DNA of 64,000 nt from positions 386,501 through 450,500 of the forward strand of contig JAJGOT010000320.1 in NCBI GenBank assembly GCA_022457155.1. Reading direction: 5' to 3'. The notes under the pieces are model-generated. The model was not told where the DNA came from. It worked only from the letters and a program-made list of their open reading frames with translations, and did no database searches. How positions within the stretch are numbered: the first letter of the stretch is position 1; each line of letters begins with the position of its first letter. Origin of the DNA: Cladopsammia gracilis (lineage: Eukaryota > Cnidaria > Anthozoa > Scleractinia > Dendrophylliidae). Of this stretch, positions 27,299 through 35,732 are shown piece by piece. A program made the position numbers and the translations under genes.

Positions 27299-27401
27299 TA
27301 TATCTATTTATTTATTAAACATAAAAAGATCCATTCTTACCTCCACAGAAAACCGTGCTCAAGATAACCAGAAACATGACAAATGGCTGTTTCGGATTCA
27401 T
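528..27401 (-). CDS. ADAMTS-type secreted metalloprotease, paralogue A (22 exons, 3' end off the window)
   Basis: Hand-built spliced model, 5' to 3' on the minus strand: 27341-27401, 23953-24257, 23349-23508, 22110-22273, 20774-20857, 20060-20187, 19821-19840, 19167-19272, 16303-16437, 13650-13917, 12287-12382, 11542-11684, 11010-11073, 9566-9653, 9231-9352, 7608-7701, 7384-7554, 4741-4901, 3608-3737, 2935-3064, 1406-1625, 528-687. All introns are GT-AG and the frame is open for 1003 codons; the last exon ends in phase 1, so at least one exon lies left of position 1. Domains by residue: signal peptide 1-20, propeptide to about 190, catalytic domain to about 387 with zinc motif HETGHNMGVEHD (338-349) and Met-turn YIMS, disintegrin-like 388-509, TSR1 from about 525, cysteine-rich to about 680, spacer to about 815, then three TSRs. 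ADAMTS proteases cleave matrix proteins such as proteoglycans and procollagens; the substrate here is unknown. The left neighbour is outside the window; the right neighbour is its tandem paralogue. Confidence 0.92.
776..1316. repeat. (CAT/CAC)n trinucleotide tract filling most of an intron
   Basis: Interleaved CAT, CAC and TTC triplets over about 540 bp make up three quarters of the 718-nt intron between exons 22 and 21 of paralogue A. Long frames on both strands (poly-Met/Val, poly-Asp/Gly, poly-Ile/Thr) are by-products of the triplet period. Confidence 0.95.
2265..2411. mobile_element. 147-bp mariner/Tc1-like MITE
   Basis: The ends TACAGTGGAATCCCGAT (2265-2281) and ATCGGGATTCCACTGTA (2395-2411) are perfect 17-bp inverted repeats. 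CAGT termini flanked by TA suggest a Tc1/mariner-mobilised element with TA target duplication. It has no coding capacity. Confidence 0.75.
2732..2875. repeat. (GAAA)n microsatellite
   Basis: About 140 bp of GAAA tetramers with a few interruptions, just upstream of the low-coordinate end of paralogue A exon 20. Confidence 0.95.
3340..3385. repeat. Poly-T followed by G-rich tract
   Basis: Ten T, then about 30 bp almost entirely G. A G-quadruplex is possible on the plus strand. A shorter G tract lies near 3850-3871. Confidence 0.8.
4188..4623. mobile_element. TIR element with internal GACTCC hexamer array
   Basis: CTGGTTCCCACTAGTGACG at 4188-4206 and its exact complement at 4605-4623 form 19-bp terminal inverted repeats. 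The right half (4425-4600) is a (CTCCGA)n array; the left half has scattered related GGAATC/GGAAGCGG words in complementary sense. It lies in intron 18 of paralogue A. Confidence 0.75.
5079..6980. repeat. 87-bp minisatellite, about 18 copies, split by a palindrome
   Basis: The unit contains ATGAATAATGCCCCACAACA and GCCGAGTCGTACATCA and ends with CTATCTATCATAATAAACCA. I count three copies at 5079-5340 and fifteen at 5650-6980. Copies differ mainly at CATCAAC/CATCATC and GGGATAC/GGGTTCC. Being 3n long, the unit reads open on both strands; I see no sign of translation. It occupies intron 17 of paralogue A. Confidence 0.95.
5343..5572. mobile_element. About 230-bp near-perfect palindrome inside the minisatellite
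   Basis: Arms of about 108 bp (5343-5455 and 5463-5572) are complementary around the short centre GGTTATAT. Each arm has CCTGAAGAAGAACGGC followed by GCCGTTCGAAATT, a hammerhead-like motif of the type found at Penelope-like element ends. I read it as two head-to-head element termini inserted between repeat copies. Confidence 0.65.
6978..7288. mobile_element. Element with imperfect 48-bp inverted ends beside the minisatellite
   Basis: The left end AAACCATCTGAAAGCAATGG (from about 6979) continues into CACCGCAACACATCTTCGCG and matches the right end at 7241-7288 inverted, with a few mismatches. Its left edge (AAACCATCT) is also the junction word of the 87-bp unit, so the satellite and this element may be one unit. 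Confidence 0.55.
7608..13917 (-). CDS. Paralogue A exons 10-16: disintegrin-like, central TSR and cysteine-rich domains
   Basis: Exon 10 (13650-13917) starts the disintegrin-like domain (SGRSWCLND...DTQCALQYG) and holds an acidic run at residues 418-426. Exon 11 ends [13 protein letters not shown]; exon 12 starts [13 protein letters not shown] and enters the TSR at [17 protein letters not shown]; exon 13 finishes it ([16 protein letters not shown]). Exons 14-15 ([24 protein letters not shown]) and 16 ([13 protein letters not shown]) form the cysteine-rich domain. Paralogue B has the canonical CGVCGGD in place of CGRCDGA. Exon 10 is 117 nt longer than its counterpart in B. Confidence 0.9.
7890..8225 (-). 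pseudogene. Non-LTR retrotransposon reverse-transcriptase C-terminal remnant
   Basis: The frame contains [34 protein letters not shown] and [10 protein letters not shown], the typical tail of LINE-type ORF2 proteins (thumb region ending in '...LK..LF'). The frame is truncated at its 5' side. It lies in intron 15 of paralogue A, same strand as the gene. Confidence 0.75.
9654..11009. other. Intron 13 of paralogue A: no gene seen
   Basis: Contains a short ATAA tract (9700-9725) and a 15-bp-arm palindrome ATTTTATATTAGGTT (9761-9792). I see no exon, RNA gene or recognisable transposon in the rest. Confidence 0.6.
12470..12738 (+). pseudogene. LINE reverse-transcriptase C-terminal remnant
   Basis: The frame includes [33 protein letters not shown] and [10 protein letters not shown], ending at a stop at 12736. 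It sits in antisense orientation in intron 10 of paralogue A, about 90 bp from exon 11, and has no upstream RT sequence. Confidence 0.75.
13093..13630. repeat. 23-bp tandem array next to a 5' splice site
   Basis: About 23 copies of CTACTGTACCACATGCTACTTAT. Because 23 is not a multiple of three and the unit lacks stops in one orientation, all three plus frames stay open. The array ends about 20 bp from the donor of paralogue A exon 10 (13650). Confidence 0.95.
14306..14807. mobile_element. MITE family 'ACTCATGCGC', copy 1
   Basis: Starts ACTCATGCGC and ends GCGCATGAGT. The inner sequence (CGATTTTGCATGCAAATTTA, CACTTCCGGT words) matches copy 2 at 41625-42054 in reverse orientation. No coding capacity. 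In intron 9 of paralogue A. Confidence 0.7.
14808..16302. other. Remainder of paralogue A intron 9: no feature recognised
   Basis: Short GAGA tract at 14851-14873, otherwise unique-looking sequence with no exon or RNA signal I can support. Confidence 0.5.
16303..22273 (-). CDS. Paralogue A exons 4-9: reprolysin-like catalytic domain
   Basis: Exons 22110-22273, 20774-20857, 20060-20187, 19821-19840, 19167-19272 and 16303-16437. They encode the first strand ([12 protein letters not shown]), the N-terminal helix (FSLILANM), [15 protein letters not shown], a 20-nt microexon, the zinc helix HETGH, and after the intron NMGVEHD with the Met-turn YIMSATLP. The intron after HETGH falls in phase 2 inside the codon after the second zinc His, exactly as in paralogue B. 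All three His, the catalytic Glu and the motif Gly are present, so the site looks catalytically competent. Confidence 0.9.
16605..16640 (+). repeat. tRNA-like A-box (possible truncated SINE head)
   Basis: GAGCTCAGTGGTGAGAGCAT matches the D-arm/A-box of tRNAs. No clear B-box follows in the expected 30-40 bp, so this is at best a broken SINE promoter. Confidence 0.35.
16680..17200. repeat. About 150-bp tandem repeat, 3-4 copies
   Basis: Units share TTCATTACC(T/G)AGCTTAAC, CATTTCCCATCTTTCCTCAT and GAGATTCAGATTCAGGTTCA. The shared word recurs near 16722, 16871, 17027 and 17173. In intron 8 of paralogue A. Confidence 0.9.
17590..17901 (-). pseudogene. LINE reverse-transcriptase C-terminal remnant
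   Basis: 103-codon frame with [38 protein letters not shown] and [12 protein letters not shown], the ORF2 tail of cnidarian/invertebrate non-LTR elements. Truncated 5'. In intron 8 of paralogue A. Confidence 0.8.
18655..18757. repeat. Two copies of a 48-bp direct repeat
   Basis: The word GTAACCCGCTCAACTTTAAA followed by CCAACT(A/G)GGTAAACTAG occurs twice in tandem. Confidence 0.85.
19821..19840 (-). CDS. Paralogue A exon 7: 20-nt microexon
   Basis: Flanked by acceptor GTTTAG and donor GTAAGAA, these 20 nt carry six full codons (MKVSVG) plus one base at each end. Without them the phase-2 exon 6 and phase-1 exon 8 cannot be joined in frame. The equivalent exon of paralogue B is 11 nt with the same entry and exit phases. 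Confidence 0.8.
20541..20697. mobile_element. Palindromic MITE-like element
   Basis: ACAGCTATTTCAATTAACGT at 20541 is repeated inverted, ending at 20696, and AGCCAAGACCGCAAGGTAGT at 20581 pairs with 20634-20658. It abuts exon 5 of paralogue A by about 80 bp. Confidence 0.75.
20952..21200. repeat. (GAT)n trinucleotide tract
   Basis: About 250 bp of GAT/GGT triplets in intron 4 of paralogue A; compare the exonic GAT run at 13797-13833. Confidence 0.95.
22612..23190. mobile_element. Fold-back element with CGAACGCCGAAC arms
   Basis: CAGGGGTAAGTTGCCGAACG at 22631 is echoed inverted at 23129-23170 (CGTTCGGCAAATTACCCCTG). Inside, 23004-23100 is a second palindrome (AACCAATCTGAATCAGTGCT... with complement). 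No coding sequence. Confidence 0.6.
23349..24257 (-). CDS. Paralogue A exons 2-3: M12B-type propeptide
   Basis: Exons 23953-24257 and 23349-23508. Exon 2 begins [16 protein letters not shown] and contains [14 protein letters not shown] and YLGQVMCDP, the usual beta-rich propeptide pattern of ADAM/ADAMTS proteins. Exon 3 contains [12 protein letters not shown] and PHLLYMKPL, matching the 'y.i.Pl......hl.y' signature before the catalytic domain. Phases (1 in, 0, 1 out) equal those of paralogue B. No RxxR furin site is seen here or at the start of exon 4. Confidence 0.88.
24472..24579. repeat. (TAAG)n microsatellite
   Basis: About 27 TAAG tetramers in intron 1 of paralogue A. Poly-Leu/Thr/Tyr frames on the minus strand are artefacts. 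Confidence 0.95.
24630..24790 (+). pseudogene. LINE reverse-transcriptase C-terminal remnant
   Basis: One plus frame reads [15 protein letters not shown] then [16 protein letters not shown], the conserved ORF2 tail ('...F.nRiv..WN.'). Short and degraded, in intron 1 of paralogue A. Confidence 0.6.
26284..26362 (+). repeat. tRNA-derived SINE-like sequence
   Basis: TGGCTCGGTGG (A-box) and GGATTCAATAC (B-box) are about 40 bp apart and followed by T-rich sequence. No matched acceptor stem, so it is a SINE head or tRNA relic, not a functional tRNA. Confidence 0.5.
27341..27401 (-). CDS. Paralogue A exon 1: start codon and signal peptide
   Basis: ATG at 27401-27399 opens [20 protein letters not shown], a short basic head followed by a hydrophobic core: a typical secretory signal. 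The donor G|GTAAGA leaves phase 1, which joins the acceptor at 24257 (TTTGCAG|TC) to give a Val, then PEYDIVVP at the start of the propeptide. Exon 1 of paralogue B has the same size class, phase and junction. This start is preferred because the next exon has no better Met-plus-signal combination; an in-frame Met just 5' of that exon (MLLLSCC...) would need intron retention. Confidence 0.82.
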
Positions 27402-28469
27402 TCTAAAATGAAATAATTGATGTGTGTTTTAGCAAAAAAGCAGCATAGAATCCATATGCACTGTTAGGACAGGATCAGAGAAGCCACTTTGGCTAAATAA
27501 TGAAATGGATAAATTGGATTGCAAATAACAGAGTATTTGTCCCACAAGTTATTTCTTTATGGAATGCTACACTAACAAGTACAAGTAGCCCTTCGCGCTC
27601 AAAACTGTATGAAGATCATTTCTACACGTCTCATATAAATCTGTTGTTCGGCAGAGTATTTTATATTTATAATTCTTTTATTTATAATTCTTTTATTCTT
27701 TAGTTTTTAACATATTCTGATTGTCTTAATTAAGTCCTTTGTAGTTTTTATCACTTGTATTTTGTAACGCTTAGTGCTTACATATTTTATCTCGTTCAAC
27801 ATTCTCATGTCTTAAGTTTTACTCATACATGTATATAGCTTGTATATGCTAATTTCAATCAAACTTGAAAATGACCTCAGAGGGGCCGAAACGTCGTTTT
27901 TTGACGCTAGTTAGTTTTTATCTTAAAAAGCTTTTCAAAGGAACTGCTCAAGAAAAAAAGCAAACAAAACAACAGCAAAATTCGAGAATTACATGACAAA
28001 ACTGCGAAGGGTTCGAAAAACATCATTTAAAAAGTTCTGTATTGCTTCCGCAAGATATATAAGTGCCAAAAACTTACAAATGGATTTGCGAGCAAGCAAA
28101 AGCGAGAAATTAGGAAACAGTTTACTGTTAGCGCGAGAATCACTCCGAATCTTGCAAATTTTTGTGCTGTTGAGAGACAGCTCATTATAAAGTTGGGCCC
28201 GCAAGATATGGCATATCAATGAAGCATTGACATGGAAATATTGTGAACAAACGATCCTATTCCCAGAAGGTTTGAATTGGGTACAACAATACGTTAGCCG
28301 AATTTGTCTATTTCCCTTTTCGCGGTTAGCCTTTCTCATTTGCATAACAATAAAATTCAACATGATTGCGAGGCAATTTCGAGCAGAAACTACAAAATTG
28401 CCCGAAATTGCCTCGCAACCACGTTGATTGTTATTGTAATGCAAATGAGAAATGTCAACCGCGAAAAGG

Positions 28470-28640
28470 ACTAATTTCTATTTTCGAATTGCCCATAATA
28501 CACTTTGTTTGCTCCCCAAATTTTGCATAAAATATTGTCTATAAATGATCTTGGGAGGACTGCATATTACCAAGAGCATGTCAAAACAATAGTTAATGCA
28601 AAATTTGGGGGGCAAACAAAGTGTATTGAAAATAGAGAAT
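28470..28640. mobile_element. About 170-bp MITE
   Basis: AATACACTTTGTTTGC followed by CCCCAAATTTTGCAT near the left end has its inverted complement (ATGCAAAATTTGGGG, GCAAACAAAGTGTATT) near the right end. Confidence 0.7.
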
Positions 28641-28947
28641 TAATACGACCACATTTTTATGGTCCGTTGGTAAACAAATCATAGTCTATTCCAGCTCATT
28701 TTGGAAACGAAAATATGGGAACTTCAAAAATTGATTGAGGCTAACTTTTTTCAAGTTGCATTTTATTTGAACCCAGTCCGTCTATAACACAAGAGACACC
28801 CGTCGACAGTTTTGCGGATAATTTATCAAAGAATTTGGACCACTATCGGTTTCTGCTAAAACAAAAACATTTTTTGGTTTTTGCAATGACGACTCGTGAC
28901 ATTGCCACTTAAAGGGAGAGTCACTGATGAAAGTGGCTCGTTTTAAA

Positions 28948-29367
28948 GAGAACCTCCATTGTCAGAACAAATTGACGTTAAATTATTGGAAATAAAGTCA
29001 AAATTTAAAATTTTTAAAAAGCAGGTGCAAATATAATTTTAGTGTACAAATAAAATGGATATAAATATCGCCTATTTTCGCTTTCAAATTTCCCGTGCGC
29101 CGCCATTTTGAATATTTATGACGTGTTACGGTTGCGCTATTGTTAAGAATCGAAGTTCTTTTGTCTGCAACAATAAGACAACCGTAACACGTCATAAATA
29201 TTCAAAATGGCGGCGCGCGGGAAATTTAAAAGCGAAAATAGGTGATATTCATATCCATTTTTTTGTACACTAAAATTATATTTGCACCTGCTTTTTAAAA
29301 ATTTTTAATTTAGACTTTATTTCCAACAATTTAACGTCAATTTGTTATAACAGTGGAGGTTCCCTTT
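28948..29367. mobile_element. 420-bp near-perfect palindrome
   Basis: Arms of about 190-200 bp pair around position 29140 (for example CATAAATATTCAAAATGGCG against CGCCATTTTGAATATTTATG). The arms differ at a handful of bases and a small indel. No coding capacity. Confidence 0.8.
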
Positions 29368-29639
29368 AATGTCATCTGTCATTTTAGTGCTCTTTACACT
29401 CCATTATAAATATTAAGGGTTAAAAAATTATGACCGTGAGCAACCATCTTGACTTGACCCGAGAGTTAAGCGGCCGCCGGTGGAAGATTAATGCGGTTGG
29501 AATTGACGTGAAATTTGAACAATATCAAGATTAAAAAGATAACACTAACCCCTCATTTACGAGAAAAGCCGGCAAGGAAAGGCTGTAAAAGCCTGAAGAC
29601 AACAAGGAGAAGGACTAAAAAAGGAGTTAAATGTGCATG

Positions 29640-29735
29640 TTAAATGTGCATGTTAAATGTGCATGTTAAATGCCTGTTAAATGAGGATGTTAAATGTGCA
29701 TGTTAAATGTGCATGTTAAATGTGCATGTTAAATG
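29640..29735. repeat. 12-bp array TGTGCATGTTAAA
   Basis: Seven to eight copies of GTTAAATGTGCAT with variants, followed at 29760 by CCTGAAGATGACTG, a hammerhead-like element end. A one-unit version with the same flanks is at about 31815-31880. Confidence 0.8.
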
Positions 29736-31495
29736 TGCCTCTAGCAGACGGTCGTTTACCCTGAAGATGACTGAATTAGTCGTAAACGTTCGGGGTTTTT
29801 TTTCTTTAAACTCCTTTTTAGCCTTGTAAATAGAATTTGTAAATGGTATTGTAAATAGTATTCATTGGGTTGTGTGCTTCTCGTTCTTTTCAAGTGGTTT
29901 GTAGCCTGCGGCGAAGTGTTAGTGATGTCGTATCAGTTAACATAGAAACTTCAAGCTCATTTATTTATTTATTTATTTATTTTTTATTTTTTTATTTATC
30001 CAGGGGCATCCAATTTAGCTGAATGAATTGGACTTATTTACAACATAAGAAATAGGAAAATGACTAGACGAAACATATCAAGTGAGAGAAACCTGCATTA
30101 TTGCAAGATTTGGCGGGAATTCCATTCGATAACGATTTCCTTTTCTTTCTTTTCTTTTCGAGTAACAGATAAATGAAAGTAACAAATAAAGTTGAAGTTG
30201 AAGTTAAGTTGACCTTGCATGCACGAGTGATTGCGAAAGATTTATTAAACGTTTCAACGAACGAAGTAAGAATCACCTTGTGTGACTGGAAAAGCGACTG
30301 TAAAACAAATCATAACAATTGAATTATTCTCGTATCTTAGGGGCACTTACAAGACCCCCTTAAAGCCCGACATCACTACTCGAAGAGTTCTTGTTAAATG
30401 TTAAACCGAATATATTATTATAACAAAACCGTGTCAGGATATTTTTGATATTCTGTTATAGCGAGATATCTGCGTCTAAAGTAGGAGAAGCGAAAAAACA
30501 AAAAACGTGAAAGGGGTGTCGTGTAAACGGTCGCCACGGGAAAAATACTTCGCATTTTAAAATTTGCTCAAAATGTTTTTGTTCGCCATTATTCCAGAAA
30601 TGTTTTGACCAAATTGCACGAAAATCCTTGAAATCTACATACCCTTTAAATTCGTTAAAAGTCGTCATATTTCCCACAAAATCAAACGCGAGATTTTAGC
30701 TCGTCAAGGTTGACAAACAACTCACGTCTCCAAAGGAGATTATATAACTTCACTGAAAAAATGACTTGCACGCTTTTCAATATTTTAATGTTTTTTCTTT
30801 ACATGTTAGATCAAAATACTTATTGCGAAGAACGAGAAACGTTTAAGAGCAAGAAACAAGCTCTTGATAATTAACGTAAAAATATAAGTATAACTCTATA
30901 ATTCACTAACGCAAGGTTAAAAAAAAGAAATATTCAACTATTCAACTTTTCAACGTACATAGAGTTGATTAAGCGAAAAAAACAATTTTGGAGTCAGGTG
31001 CACTTTAAAATTGAAGCCTCAGTCCGATTGGCTCGTTTGAGTGGAATCTATTTTTCAGTGCTCTTTACACTCCATTATTAATATTGAGGGTTATTAGATA
31101 ACATTTATCTGTTTGTAAGAAACACTCGATCATGATCGTGAGCAATCATCTTGACTTGACACGAAAGTTATGCGGTCGTCTGTGGAAAATTTATTCGGTT
31201 TGAATTGGCGTGAAATTTGAATAATATCAAGATAAAATAGATAACACTTACCCCTTATTTACGAGAAAAACTTGCGAGAAAAGCCGGCAAGGACAGGCTC
31301 TAAGAGTCGGAAGACAGCACGGAGAAGGCGGACTGTTAAAAAGAAGCGGAAGGCAGCAGCACAAAACAGGGCGGGTTAAGCAGACAACGTCGCGCGGAAA
31401 GAGTTAAGGTTAAAGTTAGCAGCAAGATTTAAGGTTTGTTTTAATACTAGGTATTTACTTATATTTACTTTTGAAATTTGGCATACTGTTACTTC

Positions 31496-31621
31496 TAAGG
31501 TCCGGTTCAAACGTCGAACTTCACATGTGCCGAATCTAATGCAAATGAGCAAAATCTATTGTTCTTGCTCATTTGCATTAGATTCGGCACATGTGAAGTT
31601 CGACGTTTGAACCGGGCCTTA
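31496..31621. mobile_element. 126-bp palindromic MITE, copy 1
   Basis: AAGGTCCGGTTCAAACGTCG at the left pairs with CGACGTTTGAACCGGGCCTT at the right. A second copy of the family is at 57585-57709. Confidence 0.85.
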
Positions 31622-32108
31622 GTAAACGATTTTAGCTTAGCTTAGCTTCTTATTATTTTAATTTTTAATATTTTAATTAGTAATTTTAATTTTATTACTA
31701 CATTTTTCGTGCAGAACGTGCCCTATTGAAAACCACATTATGTGGCATAGACCATCTGCATAAAGAATTATATTACTAAAAACACTATTCACAAGGCTAA
31801 AAAAAAGGAGTGAAATGTGCATGTTAAATGAGCATCAAGCGGATGGTCTTTTACCCTGAAGATGACGTACAGTTTTTTCTTTTAACTCCTTTTTAGCCTT
31901 GTAAATGGTATTTTTAAATGTTAAAGCGAATATTATGGACACTGTTATGTTATTATAATAAAACCGTGTCAGGATATTTTTGCGTTAATTATCGAAAGGT
32001 TGTTTCTTGCCCTTAAACGTTTCTGTTCCATTTTTAACTGTGACTTTCGCTTGTTTCTACCTCGCAATAAGTATTTCATCTAACATATAAAGAAAAAACA
32101 TTAAAATA

Positions 32109-32184
32109 TAACCTGCGATCAGGCGCTCTTTTTTTCGGAGCGCGAACGCCCTCCGAAAAAAAAAGGGCGCCTGATCGCAGGTTA
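32109..32184. mobile_element. 76-bp MITE with 9-bp target duplication
   Basis: Ends TAACCTGCGATCAGGCGC and GCGCCTGATCGCAGGTTA. ATTAAAATA flanks both sides (32100-32108 and 32185-32193). The other arm of the host palindrome (about 30783) keeps the empty site. A 9-bp duplication is what Mutator-like elements usually make. Confidence 0.85.
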
Positions 32185-32271
32185 ATTAAAATATTGAAAA
32201 GCGTGCAAGTCATTTTTTCAGTGAAGTTGTATAATCTCCTTTGGAGACGCGAGTTGTTTGTGGACCTTAAC

Positions 32272-32778
32272 CACAGGCTTCCCAAGCTCAAAATTCGTCT
32301 TTTTTGATGTGTATGCGACAGCTTGTGTACATAGAAAAATGTATGGGAAAATCACAGATTCTCCAAAATTGGGTATTCTAAATAACTATATATTTTGAAA
32401 TAAAGTTTACCTACCTCAAATGTGTCGCTTACTTGTGTTTTGTACCGAATTTCAAGCCATTCCGACGCCATTTAGCGAAGTTATTCGAAGTCGTTGTCTC
32501 CCCTTCTAAAAAGAAGGAACTTTCCTTTCCTTTCCTTCTTTTTATAAGGGGAGACAACGACTTCGAATAACTTCGCTAAATGGCGTCGGAATGGCTTCAA
32601 ATTCGGTACAAGACACAAGTAAGCGACACATTTGAGGTAGGTAAACTTTATTTCAAAATATATAGTTATTTAGAATACCCAATTTTGGAGAATCTGTGAT
32701 TTTCCCATACATTTCTCTATGTACACAAGCTGTCGCATACACATCAAAAAGACGAATTTTGAGCTTGGGAAGCCTGTG
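32272..32778. mobile_element. 507-bp palindromic element with 7-bp target duplication
   Basis: Starts CACAGGCTTCCCAAGCTC and ends with its complement; nearly the whole length folds back around 32525. CCTTAAC flanks both ends (32265-32271 and 32779-32785). The left arm of the host keeps the unoccupied site as CCTTGAC near 30696-30702. Confidence 0.85.
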
Positions 32779-34636
32779 CCTTAACGAGCTAAAATCTCGC
32801 GTTTGATTTTGTGGGAAATATGTCGACTTTAAACGAATTTAAAGGGTATGTACATTTCAAGGATTTTCGTGCAATTTGACCAAAACATTTCTGGAATAAT
32901 GACGAACAAAAACTTTTTGAGCAAATTTTAAAATGCGAAGTATTTTTCCCGTGACCATCGTTTTCACGACACCCCTTTCATGTTTTCCGCTACTCCTACT
33001 TTAGACGCAGATATCTCGCTATAACACAATATAAGTATAGCGTAATTCATAAATAAAAAAATTCAGTGGTTAAGAAAATTCAATTGACGTTGTCTTTTCT
33101 GTGCAAACATTACAGACAAACGGGTCTTCATGATAATACAGTTCTTTATAAAACATGGTCTACGTCATGCACCAAATGTGGTTTTCAATAGGGCACTGTT
33201 TTACTTTGCAAACTGATGTAGTTTGTATGTAAGTTACAAATTAAGGAGGAAATAAACATCGATAGTCAACGTAAAAAATATAAGTAAAACGCAATTCAGT
33301 TAAGTAAAAGTTACACGTGATAGTCAGGCCGAGCGTATCGCTTCACGTATTTTCAAGACCTCGCCGTTTAGATTTCGGCCTCTTTTGCTCTTGCCTTAAG
33401 CTTACAAGGGTCATTTGAACAGTTTTTCCACCCCCTCCCCAATCTGTGCAAACATTACTGAAATGGCGAAGTGTTATATTTAAGTTACAAATAAAGGGGT
33501 AAAATAAAGAACCTTTCTACAGTCAACGTGAAATATAATTAAAACGTAATTCAGTTAAATAAAAAAAATCAGCGATTAAGGAAATTCACTTGACTGTGAA
33601 TGTGACATTGCCGCTTTAACGCGGAGTTGCACTGAATCAATAGTTATAGATTTTTAACTGTTTTCTTAAAATTAAAGCCTCAGTCCGATTTAAAAGGGAG
33701 AGTCCCCGATGAACTTGGCTCGTTTGAGTGGAATCTATTTTTCAGTGCTCTTTACACTCCATTATTAATAATGAGGGTTATTAGATAACATTTATCTGTC
33801 TGTAAGAGACACTCGATCATGATCGTAAGCAATCATCTTGACTTGACGCGAGGTTATGCGGTTGTCTGTGGAAAATGTATTCGGTTTGAATTTGCGTGAA
33901 ATTTGAATAATATCAAAATAAAAACGATAACACTTACCCCTCATTTACGAGAAAAACTTGGATAAAAGCTGGCAAGGACAGGCTCTAAAAACTGGAGCCT
34001 ATCTTTCTTGCGAGCAAAAAACAATTGCCGGTACGTTATCAAGATTATAAATTTCGCTATTAGCATAATTATCATTCAAGGTTTTTAAAAAGTGCAAGCC
34101 CTTTAGACCATTAACACCAACCCTCCTTTATTTTATTTTGATGTTAGACCAAACATGAATAATATTTGAATACTATTTATGGCCACGTATCGGTTGCTAT
34201 GAAGCAGGATGGAGTCATCTCTAGTTGGATTGAAATGCTTTGTAATGGTCAGATGATGGCAGAAAATTTTTTAAAATTGGATGAGTTCTCTAGTGCTCCT
34301 TTTTTGTTGCAACGTTGGTTACTAAAATTTGACATTTGTACACAGGATGGGGTTTGTGGAGATGATTGCGATATTTTAGGCCCGGAAAATTACCTTCTGT
34401 TATGAATCAGATGGTTAAGAGTCGAACGGTGAAAACCAGTTAAACTAGTCGCTCTATATTTCAACCTTTGAGCCAATCTAGCAGCCAATCAGTTTGGTAT
34501 CATTCCCCACATAACCGTACATACATACATGTCGTTATTCGGCTCTTAAAAGTGGGTTTTCAGCTATAATTCATCAATTTTAAATACTGACTTTTTTAAT
34601 TTACAGAAAGTTAGATATTTTTGCATTGCCGAGTTA

Positions 34637-34778
34637 TTAAAGGACCACTGTCACCCAAAATGCATTGCGAATTTAACGCAGTCGAAAATTCCCAAAAGAG
34701 CCAATAACGAACGAGCTCGTCATTTGAAAACAAAAACAAACGACCGCAAAGCCGACTGGGTGACAGTGGGCCTTTAAA
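34637..34778. mobile_element. 140-bp MITE
   Basis: TTAAAGGACCACTGTCACCC at the left and its near-complement (TGGGTGACAGTGGGCCTTTAA) at the right. Confidence 0.75.
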
Positions 34779-35145
34779 ATGCATCTGTCACTTTTAAGCC
34801 TGTGGGAGTGGAGGGAGTGAACAAGGGCCCGCGACAACACGATTGGTCATACAATATCAAACTTCGCCACCCCAAAGCAAATGAAGGTGATCAAATATCC
34901 CCCCCCCCCCCACCCCCTCGAAAAATAAACATGCTACAGCTCTCGCTCTAGGGGGCGGGAAGATGAGAGACCCTGGGAACCAGGTTGCAGTAATAAGAGA
35001 GCAGGAAGGGTCGTAAATGGAATGGATACTCCAAAATCAGGTTGGACCACCTCGGACACTTATCGAGACTTATATAACGTAATGTCGACACTTAGAATTT
35101 ATTTTCAATAAATTTTTAAGTGTAAAAAAGAAAATCTAAAATCCC

Positions 35146-35223
35146 TATTCAGGATTGAACCTGTGACCTCAGCTAGGAGGTTAAGATTACATAGCCTACC
35201 GTACCACTGTACCACCTAGCTTC
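35146..35223 (-). repeat. tRNA-derived SINE-like sequence
   Basis: On the minus strand TGGTACAGTGG (A-box) and GGTTCAATCC (B-box) have tRNA-like spacing, but the acceptor-stem halves do not pair. Confidence 0.5.
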
Positions 35224-35493
35224 TCGGGTTGCTTAGTTCTAAATTTAACTATATAAACTGCTAATCCCAACCTCACCTGAAAGCTAACCAGTTACTCCGT
35301 TATATAAGTCTAAATAAGGCGTCCGACCTCCTTCTGAGCTATAGCTTTTAGACTCTACCTCCAAAAAATGCGTTTTCAGCTCTAATACATCAATTTTAAT
35401 TTTAATTTTTAAACTGATAAGCTCTGTGGTCTATGTCAATACCATTACTGGCTTATTATTGGTCCTGTTATCTTAATGTTATGAGTAATAACA

Positions 35494-35512
35494 ACAACAA
35501 CAACAATAATAA

Positions 35513-35543
<31 letters not shown>

Positions 35544-35686
35544 GAACAAGATGTTTATTAACAATTAAAATAACTATTTACCATACATTAAAATTCTAAT
35601 ACGATAAGATATGTACATTTGAAATGGTATAATAAAAGACTCCTGTAAATCCTTGGCAACACTGTAAATCCTTGTCCTGGGTTCTC

Positions 35687-35731
<45 letters not shown>

Positions 35732-35732
35732 G
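35494..35732. repeat. Two (AAT)n microsatellites
   Basis: AAT/ATA runs at 35504-35534 and 35688-35732 separated by about 150 bp. Confidence 0.9.

Larger units (their letters stand above)
30420..33030. mobile_element. 2.6-kb inverted-repeat element carrying two younger insertions
   Basis: Left arm about 30420-30890 (ATATCTGCGTCTAAAGTAGG near its outer end) pairs with right arm about 31970-33030 (CCTACTTTAGACGCAGATAT). The right arm is longer because it was hit by a 76-bp and a 507-bp element, while the left arm keeps both empty sites. Confidence 0.8.

Noticed and set aside
27989..28444. 151-codon minus-strand frame
   Set aside because: Spans a palindromic repeat (28300-28480) and has no recognisable domain or splice context.
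34166..34405. 79-codon plus-strand frame in the intergenic spacer
   Set aside because: No recognisable motif, surrounded by repeats; length is unremarkable for AT-rich DNA.
35146..35223. Functional tRNA gene
   Set aside because: A- and B-box words are present but the acceptor and anticodon stems do not pair; treated as a SINE-like relic.
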